Source: Rhodobacterales bacterium LSUCC0387 (GTDB lineage Bacteria > Pseudomonadota > Alphaproteobacteria > Rhodobacterales > Rhodobacteraceae). From it: a stretch of 64,000 nucleotides of DNA. This document shows positions 1-8,617 of the stretch, piece after piece (the first letter of the stretch is position 1; every line of letters starts with the position of its first letter). A program made the translations under genes and the position numbers. The stretch spans positions 186,001-250,000 of the forward strand of contig WVSR01000002.1 of assembly GCA_015689775.1 (NCBI GenBank). Direction: 5' to 3'. The notes under the pieces were generated by a model, which was given only the letters and a program-made list of their open reading frames with translations, ran no database searches and was not told the DNA's origin.

Positions 1-312
1 CTGCCACGCGCCTATGGTGCGGGACGCTGGACCGAGATGCGTATGGTTACCATCCCGGCCTCGCTGCCTTACCTGTTTGCGGCGACACGACTGACCGTGC
101 CGCGCGCCCTTCTCGGTGTGATGATTGCGGAGTGGCTGGCGACCGGTAAGGGCCTCGGCAATCTACTCAATCAATCGCGCGGGTTTCTCGACTACGGCAT
201 GATCTGGACGGTGGCTGCGGTGTCAGTCCTGCTGTCGGTCCTGTTTTATCAGGCCGTCGTGATCGTGGAACGGCGCGTATTGCGGCGGCTTGGCATGGCA
301 ACAGCGGAGTGA
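1..312 (+). CDS. ABC transporter inner-membrane permease, C-terminal part (partial)
   Basis: This is the last ~103 residues of a permease whose start lies left of the window; the frame is open from base 1. It is hydrophobic, with a helix around [16 protein letters not shown] and a final membrane helix before a basic tail, as in the SsuC/ThiX/RutG-like nitrate/sulfonate/pyrimidine permease family. The motif region around [10 protein letters not shown] matches the EAA-loop zone of this family. It ends 4 bases before the start of the adenine deaminase gene, so the two are probably cotranscribed. That hints at a nucleobase-type substrate, but this is inference from context only. Confidence 0.8.
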   Translation: MPRAYGAGRWTEMRMVTIPASLPYLFAATRLTVPRALLGVMIAEWLATGKGLGNLLNQSRGFLDYGMIWTVAAVSVLLSVLFYQAVVIVERRVLRRLGMATAE

Positions 313-316
313 ACCA

Positions 317-2011
317 ATGAGCGATCTGGAAACCCGAATTGCGCAAGGCCGTGGAGATGCCCCCGCCGATCTGGTCCTGAGGGGTGGAATTGTTTGGGAT
401 CTGGTAACCGACACTATGATCGAAGGCGATGTGGCCATCTGCGGCGACACCATTGTCGGGATCGGCGCAGACTACCAAGCCACGGCCGTAATCGATGTGA
501 CCGGCCAAACGTTGGTGCCCGGCTTCATCGACACACATCTGCACATCGAATCCTCGCTGGTCACACCCTTTGAATTTGATCGCTGCGTGACGCCTCTTGG
601 CGTGACCACCGCCATTTGCGACCCGCATGAGATCGCCAATGTGATCGGCCCCGAGGGCATCCGCTATTTCCAGCAGGCCAGCGCGCATACGCTGATGGAT
701 ATCCGCGTGCAGCTTTCGTCCTGCGTGCCTTCGACGGATATGGAAACCGCCGGTGCCTGGATCGAGGCCGAAGACCTTGTGCCGCTCATGGGCCATCCCT
801 CCGGCATCGGGCTGGCCGAATTCATGAATTTCCCCGGTGTGATCCACCGCGACCGCGCCGCCATGGCCAAGCTGCGGCTGTTTCAGGGCGGCCATATAGA
901 CGGCCATTGCCCGCTTCTGTCGGGCCGCGACCTGAATGCCTATGCCAGTGCTGGGATCCGCACCGAACACGAGGCGACAAGCGCCGAAGAGGCGCTGGAG
1001 AAGCTGCAAAAGGGGTTGCGGGTCTTGATCCGCGAAGGCTCGGTCTCCAAGGATCTGCATGCCCTGCAACCGCTGGTGACGCCGACAACCGCGCCCTACA
1101 TGTGCCTGTGCACCGATGACCGCAATCCGCTGGATATTGGGGAAGAGGGACATCTGAACTTCATGATCGCGGAGCTGATCCGCCTTGGTACACCACCACT
1201 GGCCGCGTATCGCGCCGCGTCCCTATCAGGGGCCGAGGCGTTTGGCCTGAAGGACCGCGGCCAGCTTGCGCCGGGGCGGCGGGCGGATATCGTAGTGCTG
1301 TCGGACATTGAGACTTGTGCCGTGGAAAAGGTGTTTGCCGGAGGCACACATGTGACCGACACCGCTTTTGCCGCGCGCCAGACCCTCCCGCCCGTGGGTC
1401 GACACTCGGTCAAAGCGCCGCAATTGCGGCCTGAAAACTTTCGCGCCAAGGCTAATCGGCAAGAGACCGATGTGATCGGGATCATCGAAGGCAAGATCAT
1501 TACCGAGCATTTGCACGAAATCGTGCCGATTAAAGATGGCGACAAACACCCCGATCCGGCCCGCGATCTGGTGCGCATCGCGGTGGTGGAACGGCATGGC
1601 AAGAATGGCAATATCGCCACTGGCTTTGTCAAAGGCTTTGGCCTGAAGGCTGGGGCCATCGCCTCAACCGTCTGTCATGACCACCACAACATCGCCTGTG
1701 TAGGAGTGGATTACGCGGATATGGCGTTGGCCGCCAACCGGCTGTCCGAGATCGAGGGCGGCTTTGTCGTGGCCCGCGATGGCAAGGTGCTTGCCGAACT
1801 TGCCTTGCCCGTGGGCGGGTTGATGAGCCTTGACCCGTTTGAGCAAGTCCAGCGTGATCTCGAGAAGCTTCGCAGCGCAGCCTTTTCGCTGGGGGTGACG
1901 CTGAAAGAACCGTTCCTGCAACTAGCCTTTCTGGCCCTGCCGGTGATCCCGGCACTGAAAATCACGGATCGGGGCATTGTCGATGTGATGAAGTTTGAAC
2001 TGCTCAGCTAG
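317..2011 (+). CDS. ade: Adenine deaminase
   Basis: Amidohydrolase-superfamily enzyme converting adenine to hypoxanthine plus ammonia in the cytoplasm. The motif [12 protein letters not shown] near residues 65-77 is the metal-binding signature typical of bacterial adenine deaminases, followed by [14 protein letters not shown]. The C-terminal half holds the family-specific domain with VCHDHHNI. Its length of 564 residues fits the family (~550-600). I chose the ATG at 317 (MSDLETRI) because the longer frame begins inside the upstream permease gene. It fits functionally with the purine genes at 35.7-46.5 kb. Confidence in function is high because HLHIESS is diagnostic. Confidence 0.92.
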   Translation: MSDLETRIAQGRGDAPADLVLRGGIVWDLVTDTMIEGDVAICGDTIVGIGADYQATAVIDVTGQTLVPGFIDTHLHIESSLVTPFEFDRCVTPLGVTTAICDPHEIANVIGPEGIRYFQQASAHTLMDIRVQLSSCVPSTDMETAGAWIEAEDLVPLMGHPSGIGLAEFMNFPGVIHRDRAAMAKLRLFQGGHIDGHCPLLSGRDLNAYASAGIRTEHEATSAEEALEKLQKGLRVLIREGSVSKDLHALQPLVTPTTAPYMCLCTDDRNPLDIGEEGHLNFMIAELIRLGTPPLAAYRAASLSGAEAFGLKDRGQLAPGRRADIVVLSDIETCAVEKVFAGGTHVTDTAFAARQTLPPVGRHSVKAPQLRPENFRAKANRQETDVIGIIEGKIITEHLHEIVPIKDGDKHPDPARDLVRIAVVERHGKNGNIATGFVKGFGLKAGAIASTVCHDHHNIACVGVDYADMALAANRLSEIEGGFVVARDGKVLAELALPVGGLMSLDPFEQVQRDLEKLRSAAFSLGVTLKEPFLQLAFLALPVIPALKITDRGIVDVMKFELLS

Positions 2012-2063
2012 CCCGTGGCCGTTTTGAGCGAGTGCGCTGCTGCATTCCGGCGGTTACCAATCT

Positions 2064-3260
2064 TTACTGGTTGAATGTCGATTTGGTAGCTTTTGCAACA
2101 AGAACGACCGTTAGTCCTGAAGCAAGTACCAACGGGATAGCCGCTGCTGACCAGTTATACGAGTTATACGCGACAACGGCGCCTATCAAAGGTGGGCCCA
2201 GGAATTGGCCAATTGCCGAGCCTTGCATTAGCATCCCGTTCGCAATGCCCAGAGACTCTTTTTGTCCGTTGGCCGCTGAGGCAAATAATGTCGCAGGTAT
2301 TGTACCGGCAACGAACGAAAAAATCAGAACACTTGCTAAGATCAATATGGGGCTGTCAAAAGGGTCAGAAAAGAAATACGCGCAGGTGATGGCCATAGTG
2401 GCTCCACTCCCTGCGACAAGTTTGAATGGACACCAACCTGCACCTAACAATGCGCCTCCAAAAATATTTCCGGGTATGTTTACTGTGACAACAACTGCAG
2501 TTGCGATGGATGCTTGTAGAATGGATATTCCCATGTCGGAAGTTAGGAAGCTCGGCAACCATACCATCACAGTTATCCACTGGAACGCATAAGCACCGAA
2601 TGCAATGGAAAGGCCCCAGTTGGAGGGGCGTATTAGGATAATCCTTATCTTTTTAAAAGGAATTTTCTCCTCGTAGTTACTAGTTTTGGGAAATGTCCTG
2701 AGTATAAGCAGGCCACTAATCGCAATAATGCCTGCAAGACTGATCCACACAACGCGCCAATCATAAAATTGTAACAGTACGGCAGACAGACAAACCCCTG
2801 TCGCAAAGCCGATGGGCATAAAACTGCTCCAGATGCCCATAGCAAAAGGGCGATCTGCATTACTTGCAAGCCTACTAACAACGCCAGGCGCTGCAGTGGC
2901 GATGGCAATAAAGCCCAGTCCTTCTATTGCACGGCTTGCCAGTAATGTCCCAAACCCGTTTGAAAGTGCTCCTGATACACCACCTATTGTCAGGCAAAAT
3001 ATGCCCAGCCCGATGCTGGTCCGCTGACTGATGCGGTCGCTTGTGATGCCAAGAGCCAGCGCAGCCACCATCCCGACGATGCTGAACATCGAAACAACAA
3101 GCCCACCACTGCCAAGACTAAGTGAGAGTTCTTCCCTAATCTGGAGAAGGGCGGGCGGGACTTTACCGATATGAGCTGCGGCTAATATCCCTAGGTAAAC
3201 CGCAAATCCGACCGTCGGCCAGGATGTCTGAAATTGTGATTTCCTATCAACTAGGGACAT
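2064..3260 (-). CDS. MFS transporter
   Basis: A 398-residue protein with about 12 hydrophobic segments and the MFS loop signature near residues 70-85 (GITSDRISQRTSIG). It is last in the leftward operon galB-dioxygenase-metF-galC-galD, 48 bases after galD. The simplest reading is an uptake or efflux carrier for the aromatic acid handled by that operon or for a pathway intermediate, but substrate cannot be read from sequence. Codon use looks more AT-rich than in galC/galD just upstream in the operon, so it may have joined separately. It converges with ade, with only ~50 bases between them and no clear terminator. Confidence 0.85.
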   Translation of the reverse strand: MSLVDRKSQFQTSWPTVGFAVYLGILAAAHIGKVPPALLQIREELSLSLGSGGLVVSMFSIVGMVAALALGITSDRISQRTSIGLGIFCLTIGGVSGALSNGFGTLLASRAIEGLGFIAIATAAPGVVSRLASNADRPFAMGIWSSFMPIGFATGVCLSAVLLQFYDWRVVWISLAGIIAISGLLILRTFPKTSNYEEKIPFKKIRIILIRPSNWGLSIAFGAYAFQWITVMVWLPSFLTSDMGISILQASIATAVVVTVNIPGNIFGGALLGAGWCPFKLVAGSGATMAITCAYFFSDPFDSPILILASVLIFSFVAGTIPATLFASAANGQKESLGIANGMLMQGSAIGQFLGPPLIGAVVAYNSYNWSAAAIPLVLASGLTVVLVAKATKSTFNQ

Positions 3261-3308
3261 GGCTTTGTTTCATAGGTGGACCTCTATGCACGAGCTTACG
3301 GTAGCCTC

Positions 3309-4367
3309 TCAATTGGGAAAGACGCGGCCTTCCATTATTTTTCGGGCGGTCCGCGTTAACCCGCAGGAGATTAAGTTACCTTCTGCGTCTCGCCTCAATA
3401 AAACCTCAGCCTTGCCTGTGGGATGCTCGACCGCAAAATGTGTTTGATCTGGCTCCACAGAGGATGCGAGGCCTGCAATTGCGCTGCCTTTTGTCAAGGC
3501 AGCGATTGCGACCGTAACAGCGGCAAAGACCCCCAGCGATTTGTGAACGCGATGCGGAATCCACGACCGCGTCATCACCAGTCCGCCGTCGCGCGATTCT
3601 GAGGCAAGGACCATCTTGGGCACAGATTTCTTGCTCACGTCACCAAGGTTCATCAGTGGACCAGCCGCCAGACGGATCGCCTCTATCCTTGTGCCAAGCG
3701 CGGTATCGGCTTCAAGTTCGGCGGGCGCCTCGTGTCCGGTGATCCCGAAATCTGTCGCTCGCATCACAACACATGGCATGCCATTGTCGATCAGCGTGCA
3801 GGGGAGTCCGTTGATCTCGTCCTGAGACGCACCGGTCGGTAAGAGAGTGCCGGTCATGGAACCCGCAAGATTGTCAAAGAAGAGTGCAACGGGTGCGTGC
3901 TGGCCGGGAACACCGTCGATATCGGCACCGCCTGAATAGCTTACCTTTCTGTTGGGCGTCTGGACTGTTGCTTGAGCAATTTCGCCCGTGTTGACCATGT
4001 GGATCCGTAGGTCTGTGGTTACTTCTTGCGCTGGGACCAATCCGAGTTCAATCGCTGCAGGTCCGACGGCGGCAAGGATGTTACCACAGGCCTGCGCGTC
4101 CGACACCAGCGGTTGATCCACAAAAATCTGAAGAAAGAGATAATCCACATCCGCATCATCACGCGAGGACACCGACAGAATCGCTACCTTTGAAGTAAGA
4201 GGATCGCCTCCGCCCAGCCCGTCGATCTGGCGCGGGTCAGGGCTACCCATCAGGTCAAGCAGCAGCGCATCGCGTGCCGCCGGATCTTCGGGAAGGTCTT
4301 CGCGAAGGAACACCGCGCCTTTAGATGTACCGCCTCTCATCCAGAGACAAGGAATTCCGTCAGACAA
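3309..4367 (-). CDS. galD: 4-oxalomesaconate tautomerase (GalD/PrpF family)
   Basis: Isomerase that interconverts keto/enol tautomers of 4-oxalomesaconate so the hydratase can act, in the gallate and protocatechuate meta-cleavage route. The N-terminus carries MRGGTSKG, the hallmark of the PrpF/GalD fold, and a probable catalytic cysteine lies in DAQACGNIL near residue 92. Length of 352 matches the family (~350-390). The start overlaps the end of the aldolase gene by 8 bases, indicating translational coupling. PrpF-like aconitate isomerases share this fold, but neighbours GalB and GalC make 4-oxalomesaconate the best substrate assignment. Confidence 0.85.
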   Translation of the reverse strand: MSDGIPCLWMRGGTSKGAVFLREDLPEDPAARDALLLDLMGSPDPRQIDGLGGGDPLTSKVAILSVSSRDDADVDYLFLQIFVDQPLVSDAQACGNILAAVGPAAIELGLVPAQEVTTDLRIHMVNTGEIAQATVQTPNRKVSYSGGADIDGVPGQHAPVALFFDNLAGSMTGTLLPTGASQDEINGLPCTLIDNGMPCVVMRATDFGITGHEAPAELEADTALGTRIEAIRLAAGPLMNLGDVSKKSVPKMVLASESRDGGLVMTRSWIPHRVHKSLGVFAAVTVAIAALTKGSAIAGLASSVEPDQTHFAVEHPTGKAEVLLRRDAEGNLISCGLTRTARKIMEGRVFPN

Positions 4368-5031
4368 ACTTCAGGCCTTTCTCGGTCAGCCGCTCGCGCA
4401 TCTGATACATATCCAGACCGAGCTCGCCAGCTGCAAGGCGCTGGCGCTTTTCCTCTTCTGCCGCGGTGCGTTCGTTGGCAGCGGCAAGGACGGTTTCGGC
4501 CTCTTCACGCCGTACCACGCACACCCCATCGTCATCGGCGACGATAATATCGCCGGCGTTGATGGCCTGCCCGGCGCAGACAATTGGCACGTTGACTGAA
4601 CCGAGGGTCTCTTTCACCGTGCCCTGCGCGGAAATAGCCTTGGACCAGACCGGAAAGCCCATCTCGGTCAGATCTGCGACGTCTCGGACGCCTGCGTCGA
4701 TCACGAGACCGCGACAACCGCGTGCTAGCGCCGAGGTCGCCAGAAGATCACCAAAATAGCCGTCCGTGCAGGGTGATGTTGGGGCAAGCATAAGGATATC
4801 GCCCTCGTGCAACTGTTCGATCGCGACGTGGATCATCCAATTGTCACCTGGTGGGGCGCTTATCGTCACTGCAGACCCTGCAATCCGCGCGCCCGGATAG
4901 ATTGGCCGCATGTAGGTTTGCAGGCAGCCGCTGCGCCCTTGCGCTTCGTGGACCGTAGCCACGCCCGCCCGTCCAAGCGCATCGATCACCGCCTGATCGG
5001 CGCGGGGGATGTTCTGTACAACGACGCCCAT
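4360..5031 (-). CDS. galC: 4-carboxy-4-hydroxy-2-oxoadipate aldolase (GalC/LigK)
   Basis: Class II-type aldolase of the RraA/HMG-CHA aldolase family, splitting 4-carboxy-4-hydroxy-2-oxoadipate into pyruvate and oxaloacetate. The 223-residue protein shows the N-terminal [14 protein letters not shown] segment, [10 protein letters not shown], and the active-site stretch [11 protein letters not shown] followed by [12 protein letters not shown], with the Arg-Asp pair that binds substrate and metal. RraA RNase-inhibitor homologues are shorter and lack the C-terminal extension present here. It lies 4 bases after metF and overlaps galD by 8 bases. It is the final catalytic step of the gallate lower pathway. 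Confidence 0.9.
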   Translation of the reverse strand: MGVVVQNIPRADQAVIDALGRAGVATVHEAQGRSGCLQTYMRPIYPGARIAGSAVTISAPPGDNWMIHVAIEQLHEGDILMLAPTSPCTDGYFGDLLATSALARGCRGLVIDAGVRDVADLTEMGFPVWSKAISAQGTVKETLGSVNVPIVCAGQAINAGDIIVADDDGVCVVRREEAETVLAAANERTAAEEEKRQRLAAGELGLDMYQMRERLTEKGLKFV

Positions 5032-5035
5032 GATC

Positions 5036-5947
5036 TTATCCTTGTGCCCGCAGTGAATGCTCGCCTAGCGCCGTATTCGCATAAGCTACAGATGCCTTGA
5101 TACCACCCAGCGGGAAGATGTGAATGCCTGCGATCAGCCCGCCTTCACCTTTGCCGCAGCCGTCAACCAAATCGTTCAGCGCCTCGGTTGGCTCGAACGG
5201 CATGGCAAGTTTGGTTAGATCGAGCGCGCGTTTCTTGAGCACCGACAATGATGGGCCCACGCCGCAGGCGATGGCAAATTTGATCAAAGTATTCAGCTTG
5301 GTTGGCCCTGCCACACCCACATGGATCGGCAGATCGACACCCGCGGCATGCATGGACTGCGCCCATGCCAGCACTGGCTTGGCATCAAAAGCGAACTGGG
5401 TGACCATGGCCAAGTCAGCGTCAGTGCGCCGGGCAAAGTCGGCTTTCCAACGTGCGGCCTCATCAACTAGCTTCGTCGAGCCGTCTGGGTCAATGTCCTT
5501 GTTGCCTTCGGGATGGCCTGCCACATGCAGCCGCTTCAAGCCATGCGCGTCAAAGAGGCCGCTTTCCAGAAGTTGCATGGCCGAATGGAAATCACCCAAC
5601 GGACTGCGCGGACTTCCGGCGAGGACCAGTGCTTCTCTGACATCCGCTTCGGCACGGTAGCGGGTGAGCCAGTCGTCAAAGGTTGCGCGGTTGGGAATGA
5701 TCCGCGCGGGAAAATGCGGCATGGGTTCAAAGCCTTCATCCCGCAGGCGCTTTGCAGTAGCGACCATATCCTCGATCGGGGTGCCTTCGATGTGGGCGAT
5801 GTACACGCGGGTGCCGGGGGGGAGCAGAGCACCGAAATCGTCGACCTTGGCGGCGGTGCGGGGCATTACCTCGATGGAATAGCCATCCAGCATCGCACGC
5901 GCGGCGCTGCTGAGCCTGTTCTGACTTCCGAAAGGCAGTATGCTCAT
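5036..5947 (-). CDS. metF: Methylenetetrahydrofolate reductase-type flavoprotein
   Basis: FAD-dependent TIM-barrel enzyme interconverting 5-methyl- and 5,10-methylene-tetrahydrofolate. Recognisable parts are [28 protein letters not shown] and TQFAFDA, with the C-terminal [10 protein letters not shown]. The ATG at 5947 gives 303 residues, normal for MetF, and sits 4 bases after the dioxygenase stop; longer upstream starts would overlap that gene. Its place in an aromatic operon rather than beside methionine genes suggests it oxidises the methyl-tetrahydrofolate made by the LigM/DesA-type demethylase encoded at 8618. The same pairing (ligM with metF) is established for sphingomonad lignin catabolism. 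Confidence 0.85.
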   Translation of the reverse strand: MSILPFGSQNRLSSAARAMLDGYSIEVMPRTAAKVDDFGALLPPGTRVYIAHIEGTPIEDMVATAKRLRDEGFEPMPHFPARIIPNRATFDDWLTRYRAEADVREALVLAGSPRSPLGDFHSAMQLLESGLFDAHGLKRLHVAGHPEGNKDIDPDGSTKLVDEAARWKADFARRTDADLAMVTQFAFDAKPVLAWAQSMHAAGVDLPIHVGVAGPTKLNTLIKFAIACGVGPSLSVLKKRALDLTKLAMPFEPTEALNDLVDGCGKGEGGLIAGIHIFPLGGIKASVAYANTALGEHSLRAQG

Positions 5948-5951
5948 ATTG

Positions 5952-6902
5952 TTACCTCGCGTCCTTGACCGGCGGTGTGCCGTGGGTGTGAAAGGTATCG
6001 ATGGTTTTGAGGCCCCAGGCCTGTCCTTTCTTGCGCTCGGCCTCGGTCCAGACGACTGGTTCGTGATCGGGGGCAAGGATTAGGCGCGCGCCGGCGTTAG
6101 CCAGTTCGACGCGATTGCCAGCAGGCTCCCAGACATAAAGAAAGAACGTCCCCTGTATAGCATGTTTGTGTGGGCCGGTCTCGATATGAACACCATTTTC
6201 TAGGAAGATATCAGCGGCGCGCAGGATATCCTCGCGCTGGTCAGTGGCATAGGTGATGTGATGTAAGCGGCCTGTGCCGCGTCCATGTTCTTCAGTACAA
6301 GCCAGATCATAGGTTTTGTTGTTTACGGTGAACCAGCAGCCGCCAATGCGCCCGTTATCGAGTTGAATCATCTCGGTAACGCGAGAACCCAGGCAGGTTT
6401 CCATGAAATTGCGGAAAACGGTGACATCTTCTGCGAGAAGGTTCAGGTGATCGAGTCTGCGCGGACAGGCGCCCTGAGCGTGGAATTTCGACGCCATATT
6501 CTTAAGCGCCGGTTTGTCCGCTTGGTCTGGTTCGGCACGGCGGGTGTTATAGTAGATTTCGAAGATGTGCCCGAATGGGTCTTCGAACCGGAAGGCTCGT
6601 TCATGTCCAGCGTCGCCATCACTCCAGCCGTGCACCTTGTAGCCAGCATCAGTAATCGCCTTTGCACGCCTTTCTAGCGCTTCAGAGCTACTTGCGCGAT
6701 AGCCGATGTGTCCAACGCCTGTTGTTTGATGTCGCGTCAGTTTAAGCGAGTGGAATTCATAGTCGTCCCACGCGCGTAAATACGCACTTTCACCCTCAAG
6801 AAGTGACAACTTAAGCCCGTAGACCCGAGTAAAAAATTTGAGACTTTCGTCAAATTTGTCGGTGTAGACTTCGACATGGCCCAGGTGAGCGATATCGGAC
6901 AT
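5952..6902 (-). CDS. VOC-fold (type I) extradiol ring-cleavage dioxygenase
   Basis: A 316-residue two-domain vicinal-oxygen-chelate protein of the catechol 2,3-dioxygenase/BphC class. The iron ligands are visible in the second domain: His152 in RLDHLNLL, His214/215 in RLHHITYA, and Glu266 in GNRVELANAG; the first domain (residues ~5-120) is the structural repeat. It probably cleaves a gallate-like ring (gallate or 3-O-methylgallate), since it sits 11 bases after galB and 4 before metF in an operon for 4-oxalomesaconate processing. Known gallate dioxygenases (GalA, DesB) belong to the unrelated LigAB type II family, none of which is seen here. Substrate is therefore inferred from context. Confidence 0.82.
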   Translation of the reverse strand: MSDIAHLGHVEVYTDKFDESLKFFTRVYGLKLSLLEGESAYLRAWDDYEFHSLKLTRHQTTGVGHIGYRASSSEALERRAKAITDAGYKVHGWSDGDAGHERAFRFEDPFGHIFEIYYNTRRAEPDQADKPALKNMASKFHAQGACPRRLDHLNLLAEDVTVFRNFMETCLGSRVTEMIQLDNGRIGGCWFTVNNKTYDLACTEEHGRGTGRLHHITYATDQREDILRAADIFLENGVHIETGPHKHAIQGTFFLYVWEPAGNRVELANAGARLILAPDHEPVVWTEAERKKGQAWGLKTIDTFHTHGTPPVKDAR

Positions 6903-6913
6903 TAGCGTCCTCC

Positions 6914-7642
6914 TTACAGTTCGTCGACAGTACGGGGGAAAACCGATTCAAAGCCCTCGGCGTATTTGCAGTCGCGACCTCCCGCTTGACCGCCTGAGTT
7001 CCGTTTGAAGTGATTTGCACGTTGCTGGGCAACGCGAGTGTAATATTCCCACAAATGCACCTGACCGTTCATGCATTCCATTGCGGCGCGCTTTTTTTCC
7101 CAGACAGGCGTGATGTCGAGGAAGGTATCCGGTTTCCAACCCATCTGCTCGGTCTGATGCGGCTCAAAAAGATAGAGCTGCGGCGCTCCCAGCACTTTTT
7201 GGTCCGGGTTGTGGCCCCAGGCTTGCGCAATCATTCTTGCTTCGAGCGCAATCTGCGTAGTGTACATATGGTCGGTGTTGTAAGGATCGTATTTCGAGTG
7301 GCTAAGCATGAAGCTGGGCTGGACATCTCGGATCACATCAACAAGGCGATATTTGGCCTCTTCCGATAGATTCAAAGGATAGTCGCCCAGATCGAAACAT
7401 TCCAGTCTAACAGCGCCCAGAACCGACGCTGCCGCTTCGGCCTCGGAGCGGCGAATGGCTTTCACCGCGTCAAGAGACTTACCTTCTTTCCAGAGGCGGG
7501 CGCTTTCACCACGTTCTCCAAAACTGAGGCAGATGACAGTGACATCGACTCCCTTTTCAGCGTGCAAAGCGATTGCGCCACCACAGCGCCATACGAAGTC
7601 CGCAGCATGGGCTGAGATTACAAGCGCGGTCTTCTTGGTCAT
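6914..7642 (-). CDS. galB: 4-oxalomesaconate hydratase, PIG-L family (GalB type)
   Basis: Zinc-dependent PIG-L/LmbE-fold hydratase adding water to 4-oxalomesaconate to give 4-carboxy-4-hydroxy-2-oxoadipate. Residues 10-18 (SAHAADFVW) replace the usual AHPDDE of deacetylases by the His-x-x-Asp form seen in GalB; a further candidate zinc ligand is His in YNTDHMYTT. Length of 242 fits GalB (~240-258) and not the unrelated amidohydrolase-type LigJ. It is first in the leftward operon. Two TGTATACA palindromes lie ~70-100 bases upstream of its start, between it and the divergent GntR regulator. Confidence 0.88.
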   Translation of the reverse strand: MTKKTALVISAHAADFVWRCGGAIALHAEKGVDVTVICLSFGERGESARLWKEGKSLDAVKAIRRSEAEAAASVLGAVRLECFDLGDYPLNLSEEAKYRLVDVIRDVQPSFMLSHSKYDPYNTDHMYTTQIALEARMIAQAWGHNPDQKVLGAPQLYLFEPHQTEQMGWKPDTFLDITPVWEKKRAAMECMNGQVHLWEYYTRVAQQRANHFKRNSGGQAGGRDCKYAEGFESVFPRTVDEL

Positions 7643-7713
7643 GAAATTCCCCTAGAAAAGCGCCTCCGCCACCTTTTCAGCAACGGACATCATCGAAACG
7701 TTTATCGCACAAT

Positions 7714-7721
7714 TGTATACA
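7714..7721. promoter_or_regulatory. Predicted GntR operator, copy 1
   Basis: Perfect 8-base palindrome TGTATACA followed by TTT, within ATTGTATACATTT. It lies in the 135-base divergent region between galB and the GntR gene. A second copy begins 23 bases away and a third lies in front of the demethylase gene. FCD-type GntR regulators bind such short palindromes, so this is the likely site of the adjacent regulator. Confidence 0.6.
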
Positions 7722-7736
7722 TTTGGTCAATCGCAG

Positions 7737-7744
7737 TGTATACA
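7737..7744. promoter_or_regulatory. Predicted GntR operator, copy 2
   Basis: Second exact TGTATACA (context GTGTATACATTTG), centred 23 bases from copy 1, about two helical turns, and 33 bases before the GntR start codon. The spacing would allow two dimers on the same face of the helix, giving control of both galB and autoregulation. The binding protein is inferred. Confidence 0.6.
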
Positions 7745-7777
7745 TTTGTCCAGTAGTATCGGAGACTGAGAGGATAA

Positions 7778-8494
7778 ATGTCGAAAACCTTGACGGAACA
7801 TGCGCTCATTGTATTGCGCCAGAAAATAATGAGTGGAACATTGGTCGGTGGTCGGCGGCTGTACGAGGTTGCGCTAGCTGAGGAGTTACAGATCTCTAGG
7901 ACACCGATCCGCGCAGCTTTGTCTAAGTTGGCCGAAGAAGGTCTTTTAGACCGGATTCACGGTGGTGGTTTTGTAGTGCGCCGGTTCGATTTGCGTGATG
8001 TTACGGATACCATTGAATTGCGCGGTGTCCTTGAGGGCACAGCTGCGCGCTTTGCTGCTGAAAGGGGATGCGATGCGGAGTTGTTGCAGGGTGCTTGGCA
8101 TGCCGTGCAAAAAATTGATGTTGTCCTGTCTGATAATAACATTGATATGTCTTTGTATTCGAAGTGGAATACAATCTTTCATGATCATTTGCGCGATGCC
8201 TCGGGTAGCAAAGCATTGATACGTGAGTTGATCCGAGTTACTTCCTTGCCGTTTGCTGCTCCCTCCGCCTTTTTAGATGATGGGTCCCAGCAGGCGCGGT
8301 TTCGGGCGGGGCTTGTGGTAGCAAACGAGCAGCATCGGGCAATCCTTGAGGCGATTGAGGCGCGTCAGAGCGGGCGGGCCGAATCTGTGATGCGCGAGCA
8401 TGCGCGTGCTGCCCATCGGAATGTGAAATTTCTATCGACAGATGTTGCTGCATTGCGTGAAGGTAGTGCTCCTCTGGCAATAGTTTCTGGCTAA
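7778..8494 (+). CDS. GntR-family transcriptional regulator, FCD (FadR/VanR-like) type
   Basis: A 238-residue regulator with an N-terminal winged helix (residues ~8-70, including ISRTPIRAALSKLAEEGLL) and an all-helical FCD ligand domain with likely metal/ligand residues in FHDHLRDASGS and MREHARAAH. It is divergent from the galB operon and upstream of the demethylase and TRAP genes. This layout and the three TGTATACA sites point to a repressor relieved by an aromatic acid or intermediate of the pathway, as VanR is for vanillate. The start ATG has AGAGGA 4-9 bases upstream. Confidence 0.88.
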   Translation: MSKTLTEHALIVLRQKIMSGTLVGGRRLYEVALAEELQISRTPIRAALSKLAEEGLLDRIHGGGFVVRRFDLRDVTDTIELRGVLEGTAARFAAERGCDAELLQGAWHAVQKIDVVLSDNNIDMSLYSKWNTIFHDHLRDASGSKALIRELIRVTSLPFAAPSAFLDDGSQQARFRAGLVVANEQHRAILEAIEARQSGRAESVMREHARAAHRNVKFLSTDVAALREGSAPLAIVSG

Positions 8495-8587
8495 GTTGTT
8501 GTGGCAGCTTATAAATCCCTTCAGCTTTCTGCCGTGAATACACAAAGTACAAAAATGACTTGTCTTTAAAGTACATAACGCTACTCA

Positions 8588-8595
8588 TGTATACA
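8588..8595. promoter_or_regulatory. Predicted GntR operator, copy 3
   Basis: Third exact TGTATACA, in CATGTATACATTAT, located 22 bases before the demethylase start codon and just upstream of its AGGAGA ribosome-binding site. Its identity with the two sites at 7714 and 7737 links the demethylase-TRAP transcription unit to the same regulator. Confidence 0.6.
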
Positions 8596-8617
8596 TTATC
8601 ACCTAGGAGAACTTTCT

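Noticed and set aside
167-1153. Long antisense open frame (328 codons) inside the adenine deaminase gene
   Set aside because: It lies opposite a clearly conserved enzyme gene, has a composition rich in His, Arg and Gln typical of antisense shadows, and has no recognisable domain.
5124-5660. Antisense frame of 178 codons in the metF gene
   Set aside because: Shadow of a conserved gene; Ser/Arg/Ala-rich with no domain.
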